DNA from: Bacteroidia bacterium
GTDB lineage: Bacteria; Bacteroidota; Bacteroidia; B-17B0; Aurantibacillaceae
Direction: 5' to 3'
Length of the DNA: 64,000 nt
Assembly: GCA_016787785.1 (NCBI GenBank)
Contig: JAEUTO010000010.1
Span: forward strand, 310,001-374,000
Position 1 is the first letter of the stretch. Each line of letters starts with the position of its first letter. Positions 8,397 through 18,661 of this stretch are shown piece by piece. The translations under genes and the position numbers were made by a program. The notes below the pieces were generated by a model. That model had not been told where the DNA came from. It worked only from the letters and a program-made list of their open reading frames with translations, and made no database searches.

Positions 8397-10190
8397 ATGA
8401 TTTATGTAACAGGCAACAAATATAAGCGGGCAATCGAGTACTTCCTGATGTTAACTCTAACTGTAGTCATTTGTTGTCCAATTGTTTTTTTAATTTCCAA
8501 ACATTATGGCGAATATATCTGGTTTCTTAATAATGGCGCCGAAAACAAAATATTTTTAGAAAACCGGACCGCCGAGCGCATATTTAAGACTATAAAGGAC
8601 TTAAGCCCGCTTGCACTAATATGGCCTATAATGCTGTGGTATGATTTTTTTAATGCAAAAAAAAGAAAAGTTACGATCTTAATAAATGTAATCTCAGGAA
8701 ATCTATTCAATGTTCTTAGTGAAAATAAAGTTTTCTTTCATTCATTAAAAAGAGAAACACGGTATATGATTGCTGTTTTTTTTGCGATCCTATTTATAGC
8801 GATTTTATATTTTGTTCTAGTTATCCCACTTCAATATGATGAATGGCTTTCGTATGAATTTTTTACGCACTCTGGTTTTTGGGCAACGCTATCCAATTAT
8901 ACAACTACCAATAATCATGTTTTTTATAATTTACTAGCAAGTATTTTCACAAAACTGCCTTTTGATGCAGAAGTAACGATGCGGTTGCCAAACCTGATAA
9001 TTACACCCCTTTGTTTTTGGTATTTTTTTAAATTATGCAAACTTTATTTTAGTGATATGATATGCATTATTCTTATGGTTTTTGTTTTATGCCCACATGC
9101 ACTCATAGTGTATGCTTTTGCAGCTCGTGGTTATATGTGCGTAAACCTTTTTTGTGTTTTATTGATGTATTCATCGTTTTATCTTAGTAGCGATTACAAA
9201 AACACCAAATATAGAGTACTATTTATCTTGTCGTGTGTTTTTGGCGCGCTATCAATTCCAACCTTTATTTATGTTATTTTACCAATAGGCATTGTTTTAA
9301 GTATTTATGTTATTAGGCAAACACCTAACAAATTACTTTTATTTATAAAAGATATTTTTGTTTCAACAGGGCTGCTTTTTTTGTGCTATTCGTTCATATT
9401 TATGTTTAATGATTTTGCGAGTATCATGCATTTGAATTCGTTTTCTACCAAACTTAATTTAAGCGAAGCAGGTACTTTTGAAAAAATAATAAATCATCTT
9501 AAAACTCTGTGTACATACCTTTTTTTTAATGAAAGTTTTTTACCTTTCATTTGTGTTTTAGTTCTTGCATCAACAATTTTTTATTCATGTAAAACAAAAA
9601 GTAAAACTCTTTTTCTTTGCGTTTTGTCAGCGGTCATTTTTTTCTCTCCATTGATCATTCTAATAATTCAAAGGGTTATTCCTTTTGAAAGGAATTGGTT
9701 ATTCCTTATCTTTCCATCAGCTATATGTTTGGGTTTTGTGATTGATAATGTTGTAAATATTAAAATTTTTAATTCACTAGTTAATACTATTTCTAAATAC
9801 AAATTATGCTTAAATGCTCTCCTTTTGGCACTCACTATTTTTTATTTTTCCGGGTTTACTATAAATCACAGAAATTTCGCTGCCTTTGATTTCAAAATAG
9901 ATGAACTTCGTAAAGAACATTTGAATTCGGTTATAAATAATATTAAAGAAATAGGATTAACGAATAAAAGCAACGAATTTTATCCCGCTGATGTGATCTT
10001 GTTTATTTGTCATAAAGAATATCCCCAAAGAAAAGTTCACATTGGCGAACTCCTAAATATAAAAAACCAAGATATTTTGATCATTGACACAACAGAATTG
10101 ACAAAGTTTAAAGATCAACTTGGTAATTATAAACTCTTGAAACATATGAGCGACCAAATAGCTGTTTACGGCAAAGTGGGTTTGTTTTAA
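8397..10190 (+). CDS. Polytopic membrane protein resembling GT-C glycosyltransferases
   Basis: A 597-residue integral membrane protein with about eleven hydrophobic segments and a short soluble C-terminus. An acidic pair (about Asp148-Glu149, in PLQYDEWLSYEFF) sits in the first large loop, followed by TTNNHVFYNLL and a MRLPNLI segment. This pattern is seen in lipid-linked GT-C glycosyltransferases of the ArnT/PMT kind, where the acidic residue is catalytic. I assign it to that fold only by pattern. The ATG at 8397 is used; a TTG immediately before it adds one residue. It ends 11 bases from the convergent dnaG gene with no terminator visible between them. Substrate unknown. Confidence 0.6.
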   Translation: MIYVTGNKYKRAIEYFLMLTLTVVICCPIVFLISKHYGEYIWFLNNGAENKIFLENRTAERIFKTIKDLSPLALIWPIMLWYDFFNAKKRKVTILINVISGNLFNVLSENKVFFHSLKRETRYMIAVFFAILFIAILYFVLVIPLQYDEWLSYEFFTHSGFWATLSNYTTTNNHVFYNLLASIFTKLPFDAEVTMRLPNLIITPLCFWYFFKLCKLYFSDMICIILMVFVLCPHALIVYAFAARGYMCVNLFCVLLMYSSFYLSSDYKNTKYRVLFILSCVFGALSIPTFIYVILPIGIVLSIYVIRQTPNKLLLFIKDIFVSTGLLFLCYSFIFMFNDFASIMHLNSFSTKLNLSEAGTFEKIINHLKTLCTYLFFNESFLPFICVLVLASTIFYSCKTKSKTLFLCVLSAVIFFSPLIILIIQRVIPFERNWLFLIFPSAICLGFVIDNVVNIKIFNSLVNTISKYKLCLNALLLALTIFYFSGFTINHRNFAAFDFKIDELRKEHLNSVINNIKEIGLTNKSNEFYPADVILFICHKEYPQRKVHIGELLNIKNQDILIIDTTELTKFKDQLGNYKLLKHMSDQIAVYGKVGLF

Positions 10191-10201
10191 ATTCGGAAGA
10201 A

Positions 10202-12196
10202 TTATTTTATAACTTCCCTACCCAAAAGCTTGTTAACTCTACCTTTTAGGACATCCAGACGTCTTATTTCTTCTAATATTTCTAACTGTTCTTCGTATGT
10301 GAGAGATTTTAAAGACTCACGAATAGAGTTAATATATGAGTTAAGTTTTCTGCTTTTAAAACTGAACAAGGTTTTTTCTGCGTCTTTTTTTGCCAGATCA
10401 ATTTCTTTTGGAACAATTACACCAAAGTTGATCCACTTAGGACTTACCTCATGCTTATCAATTACATAATTTATAGCAAAACTACTTATCAGTGGATTGG
10501 GCGATTGTAAAAAATGTTTTACATCCGGTAATCGATGCTCTTTTAACTGTTCAATATATTCATCTAAAACTGTTTGGTACAATGGGTTCTCGTAAGCTAT
10601 ACCATCGCGCCACAACTCAAACACAATAAACTCGCCCAGGGTAATTTCCAATTCATGCTCCACATCCATTTCATCTTCTGCTTGTGTGGTAATAAGTATG
10701 TTACCGTATTTTATTAATAACACAAGTAAGCGTTCTTCTTCTGCATCAAAATTAAAGGTTTCTTTTTCGGGCCTGGTTTCAATTAATAATTCACTTTCTA
10801 AATTCTCACTTGCCGTTGTTGAGGTTTCTGTAGACGAATAATTTGTATTCCCCGTTTTAGCAACAATCTTCCTTCTTATCTTATTTACTTCTAACTGCAA
10901 GATAGATTCCTCTATCTCCATAATATTAGAGCACTCTCTTATATAAATGCTTCTAATAATATTATCAGGTATTAATGAAATGCTTTCAACTATATCTTTA
11001 ATTACACCGGCACGTTTTATAGGATCGTTCTTACTTTCCTCTGTTAATTTTTTTGCTTTGAACTTTAAAAAATCTTCCGTGTTGTTTTGTAAATAATCTT
11101 TAAACTCTTGTACGGTTACTTTTCTGCTAAACGAATCCGGATCGTCATTATCGGGAAATAATAACAACTTCACATTCATGCCTTCCTCTAGCAGTAAAGG
11201 AATGGCGCGGTTACTGGCTTTTTGTCCTGCGTCATCACCATCATACAATACAACTATATTCTTTGTAAAACGGTGTATAGATTTTATCTGTTCAACGGTT
11301 AGGGATGTGCCGCTTGATGCCACCACATTGGCAATACCAACCTGGTGCATGGCAATTACATCCATATAACCCTCTACAAGATAACAGCAATCCGCATCCT
11401 GTATAGCCCTTTTTCCCATCCACAAACCATACAAAATTTTACTCTTGTTATAGATCTCTGTCTCCGGACTATTAATATATTTTGCTACTTTTTTATCGCT
11501 GCTTAGTGTTCTTCCACCAAAAGCAACTACACGGCCACCGTCATCATGTATCGGGAACATCACACGCCCTGCATAACGGTCAAAAAGATCAGCCTGTGTT
11601 AATTCATTTCCTTCTACATACCGGTTGCTGATAATACTCATACCTGTTTTAGCGAGGTATTTTGGCTGATAAGAATTTTTTATAGCTGCTACGGTAAAGG
11701 CATTGCGCTCTTCCAAACTATAACCCAACTGAAATTTTTCTATGATGTCATCGCGCAAATCGCGTTCTTTAAAATAACCCAAACCAATAGACTTTCCCTC
11801 ATCGGTATTCATCATGGTCTCGGTAAAATAGCGCGCTGCGTATTGCATAACAATAAGCATACTCTCACGCTCGGTTTGTTGTTCGCGTTCTTGAGGGGTA
11901 ATTTCGCGTTCAACAATTTCGATATTGTATTTTTTTGCAAGCCAGCGTAAAGCATCAGGATAAGTGAGCTTTAGGTGATCCATGATAAAGTTAACCGAGT
12001 TGCCCGATTTACCGCAGCCAAAACATTTGTAAATACCTTTTACCGCCGAAACGGTAAATGATGGCGACTTTTCGCCATGAAAAGGACACAGACCCAATAA
12101 ATTGGCGCCACGCTTCTTTAAAGTAATAAAATCACCAACTACATCCTCAACATGGGCGGCATCAATTATTTTATCAACGGTGTCTTTAGGTATCAC
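10202..12196 (-). CDS. dnaG: DNA primase
   Basis: Makes RNA primers for DNA replication, acting with the replicative helicase. The protein has 664 residues: an N-terminal CHC2 zinc finger (CPFHGEKSPSF with CFGCGKSG, about residues 38-63), then the catalytic core with a TOPRIM domain (VEGYMDVIAMHQ and VVLYDGDDAGQ, about 265-320). The C-terminal third is less conserved and should hold the helicase-binding region. The start is a GTG at 12196: an in-frame TAG lies a few codons upstream and no ATG lies between. It is divergent from the hydrolase gene, with 40 bases between the two starts. Confidence 0.96.
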   Translation of the reverse strand: MIPKDTVDKIIDAAHVEDVVGDFITLKKRGANLLGLCPFHGEKSPSFTVSAVKGIYKCFGCGKSGNSVNFIMDHLKLTYPDALRWLAKKYNIEIVEREITPQEREQQTERESMLIVMQYAARYFTETMMNTDEGKSIGLGYFKERDLRDDIIEKFQLGYSLEERNAFTVAAIKNSYQPKYLAKTGMSIISNRYVEGNELTQADLFDRYAGRVMFPIHDDGGRVVAFGGRTLSSDKKVAKYINSPETEIYNKSKILYGLWMGKRAIQDADCCYLVEGYMDVIAMHQVGIANVVASSGTSLTVEQIKSIHRFTKNIVVLYDGDDAGQKASNRAIPLLLEEGMNVKLLLFPDNDDPDSFSRKVTVQEFKDYLQNNTEDFLKFKAKKLTEESKNDPIKRAGVIKDIVESISLIPDNIIRSIYIRECSNIMEIEESILQLEVNKIRRKIVAKTGNTNYSSTETSTTASENLESELLIETRPEKETFNFDAEEERLLVLLIKYGNILITTQAEDEMDVEHELEITLGEFIVFELWRDGIAYENPLYQTVLDEYIEQLKEHRLPDVKHFLQSPNPLISSFAINYVIDKHEVSPKWINFGVIVPKEIDLAKKDAEKTLFSFKSRKLNSYINSIRESLKSLTYEEQLEILEEIRRLDVLKGRVNKLLGREVIK

Positions 12197-12236
12197 TTTT
12201 ATAGTAAATTTGGACTAATAAATATACTTTAATTAG

Positions 12237-13580
12237 ATGATAAAATTACGCTATTCTTTACAAATTTTAGCTCTGCTGTTGATAAGTGGCAGCGCTGTAG
12301 CACAGGACGATACAAAAGAAGTGAACCCATACAAAAAACTCTCAAAGTCGTTCTTTGGCGCCGTTAAAAGAGATATTCCCAACAGGAACGAAAAATTCTT
12401 TGATACTTCTTTTTACGCCAAGATAAGCTCTGCGCAAACCGACCGGACCTTAGATAATTTTAGAAGAGTGCATGGCGTAATTGTAGCCATTGAAAAAACA
12501 GAAGTAGATACACAGGGCTGCAAAATGGCAACAGTAACATCTATTAAATCAGGTCACGGTAAATTTTTATGGTATTTATATTTTGATCAGGCACAATACA
12601 TTCAGAAGTTGGTGATAGATACTTTTAGTGATCAATGGTTCTATAAACCAAAACCTATTTCAAATATTAATTTTACACGAAAAGAGGTTCTTTTTGAAAG
12701 CAATCCTTTTATAAAATTGCCAGGAAGTTTATATGTACCCAATAATTTAAAGAAACCTTGGCCTGCGGTGGTTTTGGTGCACGGCAGTGGTCCCCATGAC
12801 AGGAACATGAGCATTGGCAGAAACAAGATATTTTTAGATATGGCCTTGGAACTTGTGCAAAAAGGAATTACTGTTTTAATTTATGATAAGCGTACTTACG
12901 TATATCAATACCATGATCCATTTCCGATGGACAGTATGGATTTTCAATCGGAAACAATTGATGATGCAGTTGCGGCGGTTAATTTTTTAAAACAGCAACC
13001 CGGAATTGACACGAGCAGGATCTATATTGCAGGACACAGCCAGGGCGCTTTATGCGCGCCATTGATGGCAAAAAAATGTAAAGTAAAAGGGTTGCTATTA
13101 TTAGCGGCACCCGGGCGAAGTTTGCTGGACATGATACCGGAGCAACTGGATTATATTGCAAGCCTGCAAACAAAAAAAGATGCTACTGCTGAAGCGCAGA
13201 CCAATGCTTTAAAATGGCAGGTGGGCAATGCATTAAAACCTGACCTTACTTTGCAGAGTAGAACCATATTGCCTTTTGGAGCAAGACCAAAGTACTGGTT
13301 GTTTGACAGGAATTATAAAGTGCTGGACGTTGCAAAAACATTAACCCTACCAATACTACTAATACAAGGAGGAAGAGATTATAATGTGACTAAAAAAGAT
13401 TATGATCTTTGGGGCGATGCAATGAAAGGCAAACCAAATTTTAAAGCAGTTTATTTTGATGAATTAGATCATATGTTCTTTATCGGCGAAGGAAAAGCAA
13501 GACCGGAAGATGTAACAAAGGTCAATCACGTTTCACAAAAGGTAACCGATAAAATGGCGGACTTTATTAATTCGAAGTAA
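12237..13580 (+). CDS. Secreted alpha/beta hydrolase
   Basis: A 447-residue protein with a signal peptide (LLISGSAVAQ). An N-terminal domain of about 110 residues resembles DUF3887-type domains, and an alpha/beta-hydrolase domain covers about 165-447. The hydrolase features are VLVHGSGPHDRN (oxyanion region), the nucleophile elbow GHSQG with Ser268, a likely acid Asp in IQGGRDYN, and His in FDELDHMFF. The domain order matches dienelactone-hydrolase or acyl-esterase-like proteins of Bacteroidota; the substrate is unknown. The stop codon lies one base from the stop codon of the convergent murQ. A TAAATTTG box at 12205-12212 could serve as its -7 element. Confidence 0.82.
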   Translation: MIKLRYSLQILALLLISGSAVAQDDTKEVNPYKKLSKSFFGAVKRDIPNRNEKFFDTSFYAKISSAQTDRTLDNFRRVHGVIVAIEKTEVDTQGCKMATVTSIKSGHGKFLWYLYFDQAQYIQKLVIDTFSDQWFYKPKPISNINFTRKEVLFESNPFIKLPGSLYVPNNLKKPWPAVVLVHGSGPHDRNMSIGRNKIFLDMALELVQKGITVLIYDKRTYVYQYHDPFPMDSMDFQSETIDDAVAAVNFLKQQPGIDTSRIYIAGHSQGALCAPLMAKKCKVKGLLLLAAPGRSLLDMIPEQLDYIASLQTKKDATAEAQTNALKWQVGNALKPDLTLQSRTILPFGARPKYWLFDRNYKVLDVAKTLTLPILLIQGGRDYNVTKKDYDLWGDAMKGKPNFKAVYFDELDHMFFIGEGKARPEDVTKVNHVSQKVTDKMADFINSK

Positions 13581-13581
13581 G

Positions 13582-14388
13582 TTATTTTTTATAAGCCTCG
13601 GTAGCTTTTCTAACACTTCCGTGTTTTAAGAGCAATGCTTTTGCTTCTTCGTAATTTTGCATGCCTGTATTTTTCATCAGCATTTTTGCACCACGGTCTA
13701 CAAGTTTATTATTACTGAGTTGCATGTCTACCATCTTATTTCCCTTTACTCGTCCCAGTTTTATCATTACAGCAGTAGAAAGCATATTCAATACAAGCTT
13801 TTGGGCAGTGCCACTTTTCATGCGGGTGGAGCCTGTTACGAATTCCGGTCCAACAATAACTTCAACAGGAAAATTAGCAACAGCCGCCATTTCGCTTCCG
13901 GCATTGCAGGTAATACAGCCGGTTAAAATATTTTCGGCATTACATTTTTTTAATGCACCTATTACATAAGGTGTAGAACCTGAAGCGGCAATACCAACTA
14001 CAACGTCTTTAGAATTTATATTGTGTTGCTTAAGATCTAACCAGGCTTGTTGCAGATCATCTTCTGCAAACTCAACTGCCTTGCGTATAGCTTCATCGCC
14101 ACCGGCAATTAAGCCAATAACAATACCATGCTCAATACCATAGGTTGGCGGACATTCGCTCGCATCTACAATTCCTAACCTGCCGCTGGTGCCAGCGCCA
14201 AGGTAAAATAATCTACCACCGTTAGCTAGCCGTGTAACAGTTTCATTCACTAATTTTTCAATTTGTGGAATGGCTTTTTCAACTGCAAGAGGCACAGTTT
14301 TATCTTCCTTATTAATATTTGTAAGAAGTTCGTTAACGCTCATTTTTTCTAAATGATCATAGAACGAATCGGCTTCTGTGGTTTTCAT
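13582..14388 (-). CDS. murQ: N-acetylmuramic acid 6-phosphate etherase
   Basis: Removes the lactyl ether from MurNAc-6-phosphate, giving GlcNAc-6-phosphate and D-lactate in the recycling of cell-wall sugars. The 268-residue cytoplasmic protein has a SIS domain with FYLGAGTSGRLGIVDASECPP, a further GIAASGSTPYV segment, EFVTGSTRMKSGTAQK and VDMQLSNNKLVDR, all typical of MurQ. It is shorter than the enterobacterial enzyme (about 300 residues), mostly at the C-terminus. No other sugar recycling gene is adjacent, although a glucosaminidase gene lies 10 kb away. It converges on the hydrolase gene with one base between the stop codons. Confidence 0.94.
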   Translation of the reverse strand: MKTTEADSFYDHLEKMSVNELLTNINKEDKTVPLAVEKAIPQIEKLVNETVTRLANGGRLFYLGAGTSGRLGIVDASECPPTYGIEHGIVIGLIAGGDEAIRKAVEFAEDDLQQAWLDLKQHNINSKDVVVGIAASGSTPYVIGALKKCNAENILTGCITCNAGSEMAAVANFPVEVIVGPEFVTGSTRMKSGTAQKLVLNMLSTAVMIKLGRVKGNKMVDMQLSNNKLVDRGAKMLMKNTGMQNYEEAKALLLKHGSVRKATEAYKK

Positions 14389-14418
14389 TGGATAATATTA
14401 TAGTATAAAGTTAAGGCC

Positions 14419-14453
14419 AAAAAAAAAGCTGCTTGTATAAAGCAGCTTTTTTT
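14419..14453 (-). terminator. Intrinsic terminator of the 1329-residue T9SS protein gene
   Basis: Arms AAAGCTGCTT (14425-14434) and AAGCAGCTTT (14440-14449) flank a five-base loop, with A and T runs outside. On the minus strand it follows the stop codon of the T9SS gene by about 16 bases and precedes murQ. Confidence 0.85.
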
Positions 14454-14468
14454 ATTAAGAGGTCAATG

Positions 14469-17400
14469 TTATTTAGTTACAATTAATTTGGCAACACGCT
14501 TAGTACCCATATCGCTGTTAATGCTTACGATGTACATACCGCTTGAAAGATCTTTTGTATCCAAGGTATATTTAGCTTCACCTGAGTTTAATTTGCCAAG
14601 CATTTCATGCTTCACTATTCTGCCGTTAATATCCATTACATTAATAACAGCTGTTTCGCCTTCGTTACTGTTAAAGGCAACAAATACATCACCGTTAGTA
14701 GGGTTAGGGAATAAGCTTAAGCTATTCTCGCGTTTAGCAGCTTCCAATTCTTCAACTGAAACGTAATATGTATTCATGAAATTTTTATTTACCCAAATAC
14801 CACGTCCGTTGGTAGCAGCATAAATTAAACCAGAATTGTAGCAATCCCATGTACGCATTACTTGTTGTTTAAGGTCAAATACCTGCAATACCGGTAACTG
14901 GCCGTTATTAGCATCAGACCAAGATGGAGAACCTGCTGTGATATCGCTTGTATAATAAACACCAAGGTCAGTTCCAACAAATACTTTTTTGTTATCCGAC
15001 ATTTCCATTAAAGAGCAGTAAATTTTAGAAGCAGGTAAACCAGAACCATTCTTAGAAACTAATGCGACGTTAGTAAAGTTACATTTTCTAACATCGGCAA
15101 CCGTACTGTATAAGATTTTAGTTCCACTTGCTGTAGCATCGTCAAAAGTAACTGCAATAGCCTTATCATCATTAGTAACATTAATACCCGTAACAACATT
15201 GGTAAAGGTACCTAATAAAGCTGTTCTGTATGGACAACGTGGGTTGTTCTTCGTTCCATCAGGCGCTACTGTATTTGTGAAGGTGAAAACGTTTGTATGT
15301 AATTTACCTGAATAACTCTTAGCAGTAGAATCTAATAATGCATCAAGGTACGATACACGGTATAAAAATTTGTTACCACTTAATGGATCGTTTGTTGCAT
15401 AGTATAATTCAGTACCACTTTTGCTCCATTCTAAAGCCGTAACTGTACCGCTAATAGCAACGGTGTTTGAAGCACCTGATAATTTATTACCGGCAGCATC
15501 AGTAGTTAAACATTTGTTAGCACTAACGTTGATCATGCTTAAAGGATTGTTTAAGCTTAATGGAGCGTTAGAAACATAAACGTTAGCACCGTAACCCATT
15601 GCAATTCTGGCAGAAGTTACGTTTGTAATTTTAACAGGTCTATTTTGATTAGGAACTCCCGCTAAGAAATAACCAAACGTACTGAACGATGCAACCGTTG
15701 CAGGTGTTACAACCGTTGAGGTATTTGCTCCAATTAATGTATTAGAACTTAAACCTGTTAATGTATAAGCGGTTGCTGCTGCAGGTGTAACCTGAACAGT
15801 GAATACAGGCGTAGCTTGCGTAACGTTACCCGGCATTAAATTGTAAGTTGATGAATTAACAGTACTGAAAGTTGTAGAACCTGTTATTGTTCCGGTTCCA
15901 ATCTCAGAAATTGTATAATTTGTAGTTGCAGTAGGTGTTACCACAAAAGCTGTAGCAGTTTGAGTTATATTACCAGGTGTTAAAACATAACTAGGCGTTG
16001 GAACAACAGTACCTGAAGGAATAGCATTTATAGTGTAAGTTACCGGTTTTGCCGTTACCGTATAACCACCGTATGTTGTTAAGCTAAAGTTAGTAGTTGT
16101 TATTGGCGCAACGGTAAACACAGGATTAGAAGAGGGTGCGTAAGCCCCAGGTGTTAATACGTAAGTAGGATTAGATACCGCAGATGAACTTGCTGCAGCA
16201 CCCATCGTATAACTTGTTAATGAGCCATTGTAATCCCAGCTAAGTGGTTGTGATAAAGTAGTAGAATAAGTATATGTTTTTGTTGAGATCTTATCATCTA
16301 CCACCTGAACAATATCACCTGCTTTGTACTTGTAAAATACTGTACAAAAAACACGGTAATAAGCAGCGGCATCAGGCACACCAGTATAGCTTGCGGTTGT
16401 TTTAGCTAAAAAAGGCGGCGCTGTAAATGTTACTGCAATATTATCTAACAACGTTGTGCTGTTAAGAACAACAGAAGTGCTAGCTGTTACAACCGGACCG
16501 GCTTGCGCTTTAATTGGAGGCGTAAATGAGCCTGTTGCAGGAGCGGTATAAGTATCTACAAAAGCGATATTAATATCTTTTTTATCAGAACCTGTGAAAC
16601 CCGGAGAGTCTTTTGCAGTTCCGGAAATTGGCAATACCACAGTTCCTGTTCTTACAACGATACTATCAATTAAAGCGTATTGATTCGGTCTTGCTGCAGA
16701 AAATGTAAAGGTAGTTTGAGTAGTTAAGGTTTGCACCCCGATCATCGAAGCTGAGAATCTTAAAGTATCATTATAGAATACGGCAGAATCAGGACTTGCA
16801 GCTGTTTGACCGTAATTTTCCCAAAGTTTAAACGGCGTACCGGTTACGTTATAAGCAGTGTTATCGTAAGGAACGATCGTTTGAAGTTTTGCATTTACTA
16901 AAAGGTCAATTTGTGTAGGTGCTGATGTTCTAACATCTGTAGTTCTGAATAATTTTCCGGAACCGGCAGTATAATAAGCGGCATTTGGAAGGATCTTCGA
17001 AAATTCTGATTGGTAAACATCACCATTTCCCCAACCTACTTCACTAGTAACTAATGGGAAATTACCTGAAAAATAATTTAAACCGTTACCACCTGTACCA
17101 CCAATAAAACCTGAATAAGGTGTTATAGCTGTACCCGCAGCAGAGGTAGATGAGCCCGATGATAAAGGATAACGCTCAATACTTACTGAGTTAAACTGAC
17201 CGGTAATTAAACCTTTGTAAAACGGCTGGTAGCTTAATAATCCATCTGAAGACCTGTAAATACCTGCATCTGTAACAAAGTAATATCTTGAAATTGAAGT
17301 TCCTGACGGAATTAGTTTAATATCGTGAATGTTTGGAGCTAAATAAAGCTGAGGAAATACATTGAAAGTAAGAGATGGTTTTGTCCAGGTTCCTACCGGA

Positions 17401-18458
17401 TTTGAGTTCGGTCCACCTGTTCTTACCCAAGTATAAAACTGATAGCTTCCAACATAAAGAAGGTCAGAATTAAAAGGATTAACAGTAATTACCTGTGCGT
17501 AATCTCCTGATGCAATAGCACCACCACTTCCTAAAGGATCTAACTGAGGCGAGCCTTGTAAGATCAAACCCCAGGTTGCACCTGCATCATAAGAAACAAA
17601 TAAACCTTTTGTTGTAGCAGAGGCTGGAGCAGCTGGTCCTGCATATTTAGTTGCAGCACAAGCGTAGATTACAGAATTGTTAGAAGGTGCAATTGCTAAT
17701 TCAATACGACCATAAGCATCGTTTTGAAGCAACGATGAGGTCATTGTAGTAATAGGAGTTAAAGCTGTTAAGTTATTATCAGTTGATTTATAAACTTTAG
17801 AGAACTCGTTTGCGGCAGCAGGAGAAGTAGAATTCTCGTTACCGGCAGATGCATATAATAAGCCATTGCTGTCAAATTTCACATCTTGACCTATGCATGT
17901 AGTTGCTGTTGGAGGACCTGATAAAACATTAAATGTTGTACCACCGTCTGTAGAAGCAAGTATACCAAGGTTAGTAGCAAGTGCAATTTTTTGAGCGCTT
18001 TGAGGGCTGCAGGCAACACGGTTAATTACCGTACCAACCATAGAAGCTGGTGCAACTAATTGTAAACTTGTACCATTAATTACGTATAAACCTGTTCCGG
18101 CTTGCGCCTTTAATTTTTGACCCGGACGTAAAAAACCTTCGCCTGTTGCAACGTAGATCTTTCCATCAGCTGCCTGAGCTATATAACTCACGTTTAACTT
18201 GTTACCACTTAAAGTAACAGCGCTCCAGTTAACACCACCGTCGTTAGAATAGAACACCCCACTTGAGGCACTACCAACGTACAAGGTATTTCCAGTAGGA
18301 TCGTTCTTGTCAACGATCATATTTCTAGATCTTCCAGCGTTATAAATAGGGCCGGCCTGAGACCAGTTAAAAGGTTGCGCGTCAGCAACGCCACTTAATC
18401 CTGCTAAAGCAACAACAGCAACAGCTTTTACTAATTTTTTAGAGAGATATTTTATCAT
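14469..18458 (-). CDS. Large T9SS-secreted beta-propeller protein
   Basis: A 1329-residue secreted protein. It has an N-terminal signal peptide (AVAVVALAGLSGVADAQ), then BNR/sortilin-like propeller repeats with Asp-box patterns such as YSNDGGVNWSAV, STDGGTTFNVL, VSYDAGATWGLIL and YRSSDGLLSY up to about residue 400. A long Ser/Thr-rich region follows (about 440-930), then more propeller-like sequence (YYTSDITAGSPSW) and a type A T9SS sorting domain from about 1255 (LFPNPTNGDVFVAF to LIVTK). Within the Thr-rich part, residues about 760-910 hold three related units, each starting with a YVLTPG-like motif. It is exported by the T9SS and is probably surface-bound or released. It stands alone with its own promoter-like sequence and terminator. 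Function unknown; an adhesin or glycan-binding role is possible. Confidence 0.88.
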   Translation of the reverse strand: MIKYLSKKLVKAVAVVALAGLSGVADAQPFNWSQAGPIYNAGRSRNMIVDKNDPTGNTLYVGSASSGVFYSNDGGVNWSAVTLSGNKLNVSYIAQAADGKIYVATGEGFLRPGQKLKAQAGTGLYVINGTSLQLVAPASMVGTVINRVACSPQSAQKIALATNLGILASTDGGTTFNVLSGPPTATTCIGQDVKFDSNGLLYASAGNENSTSPAAANEFSKVYKSTDNNLTALTPITTMTSSLLQNDAYGRIELAIAPSNNSVIYACAATKYAGPAAPASATTKGLFVSYDAGATWGLILQGSPQLDPLGSGGAIASGDYAQVITVNPFNSDLLYVGSYQFYTWVRTGGPNSNPVGTWTKPSLTFNVFPQLYLAPNIHDIKLIPSGTSISRYYFVTDAGIYRSSDGLLSYQPFYKGLITGQFNSVSIERYPLSSGSSTSAAGTAITPYSGFIGGTGGNGLNYFSGNFPLVTSEVGWGNGDVYQSEFSKILPNAAYYTAGSGKLFRTTDVRTSAPTQIDLLVNAKLQTIVPYDNTAYNVTGTPFKLWENYGQTAASPDSAVFYNDTLRFSASMIGVQTLTTQTTFTFSAARPNQYALIDSIVVRTGTVVLPISGTAKDSPGFTGSDKKDINIAFVDTYTAPATGSFTPPIKAQAGPVVTASTSVVLNSTTLLDNIAVTFTAPPFLAKTTASYTGVPDAAAYYRVFCTVFYKYKAGDIVQVVDDKISTKTYTYSTTLSQPLSWDYNGSLTSYTMGAAASSSAVSNPTYVLTPGAYAPSSNPVFTVAPITTTNFSLTTYGGYTVTAKPVTYTINAIPSGTVVPTPSYVLTPGNITQTATAFVVTPTATTNYTISEIGTGTITGSTTFSTVNSSTYNLMPGNVTQATPVFTVQVTPAAATAYTLTGLSSNTLIGANTSTVVTPATVASFSTFGYFLAGVPNQNRPVKITNVTSARIAMGYGANVYVSNAPLSLNNPLSMINVSANKCLTTDAAGNKLSGASNTVAISGTVTALEWSKSGTELYYATNDPLSGNKFLYRVSYLDALLDSTAKSYSGKLHTNVFTFTNTVAPDGTKNNPRCPYRTALLGTFTNVVTGINVTNDDKAIAVTFDDATASGTKILYSTVADVRKCNFTNVALVSKNGSGLPASKIYCSLMEMSDNKKVFVGTDLGVYYTSDITAGSPSWSDANNGQLPVLQVFDLKQQVMRTWDCYNSGLIYAATNGRGIWVNKNFMNTYYVSVEELEAAKRENSLSLFPNPTNGDVFVAFNSNEGETAVINVMDINGRIVKHEMLGKLNSGEAKYTLDTKDLSSGMYIVSINSDMGTKRVAKLIVTK

Positions 18459-18494
18459 ACCAAAATGGTTTATTTAAACATTAATAAATTTTAA

Positions 18495-18524
18495 CAAATT
18501 TGTCTATTTTTTATCATAAAACAA
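18495..18524 (-). promoter_or_regulatory. Putative promoter of the 1329-residue T9SS protein gene
   Basis: On the minus strand TTG (18524-18522) is followed after 19 bases by CAAATTTG (18502-18495), one mismatch from TANNTTTG. This places the start of transcription about 30 bases upstream of the ATG at 18458. Confidence 0.45.
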
Positions 18525-18610
18525 AGCAATGTTTATTACTTTTTTTCAAAAATGGCTATTTTTTTTAAAAGTGGTTGCTTTTCACGTATTTCTGGTAAAA
18601 AAAATTAATA

Positions 18611-18647
18611 AAAAAGCCCGTAATATTCATCATTTACGGGCTTTTTT
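18611..18647 (-). terminator. Intrinsic terminator of ndk
   Basis: AAAAAGCCCGTAA (18611-18623) pairs with TTACGGGCTTTTT (18634-18646) around a ten-base loop. It lies about 15 bases past the ndk stop codon. A and T runs on both sides would let it work on either strand. Confidence 0.88.
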
Positions 18648-18661
18648 AATCAATTTAAAGA

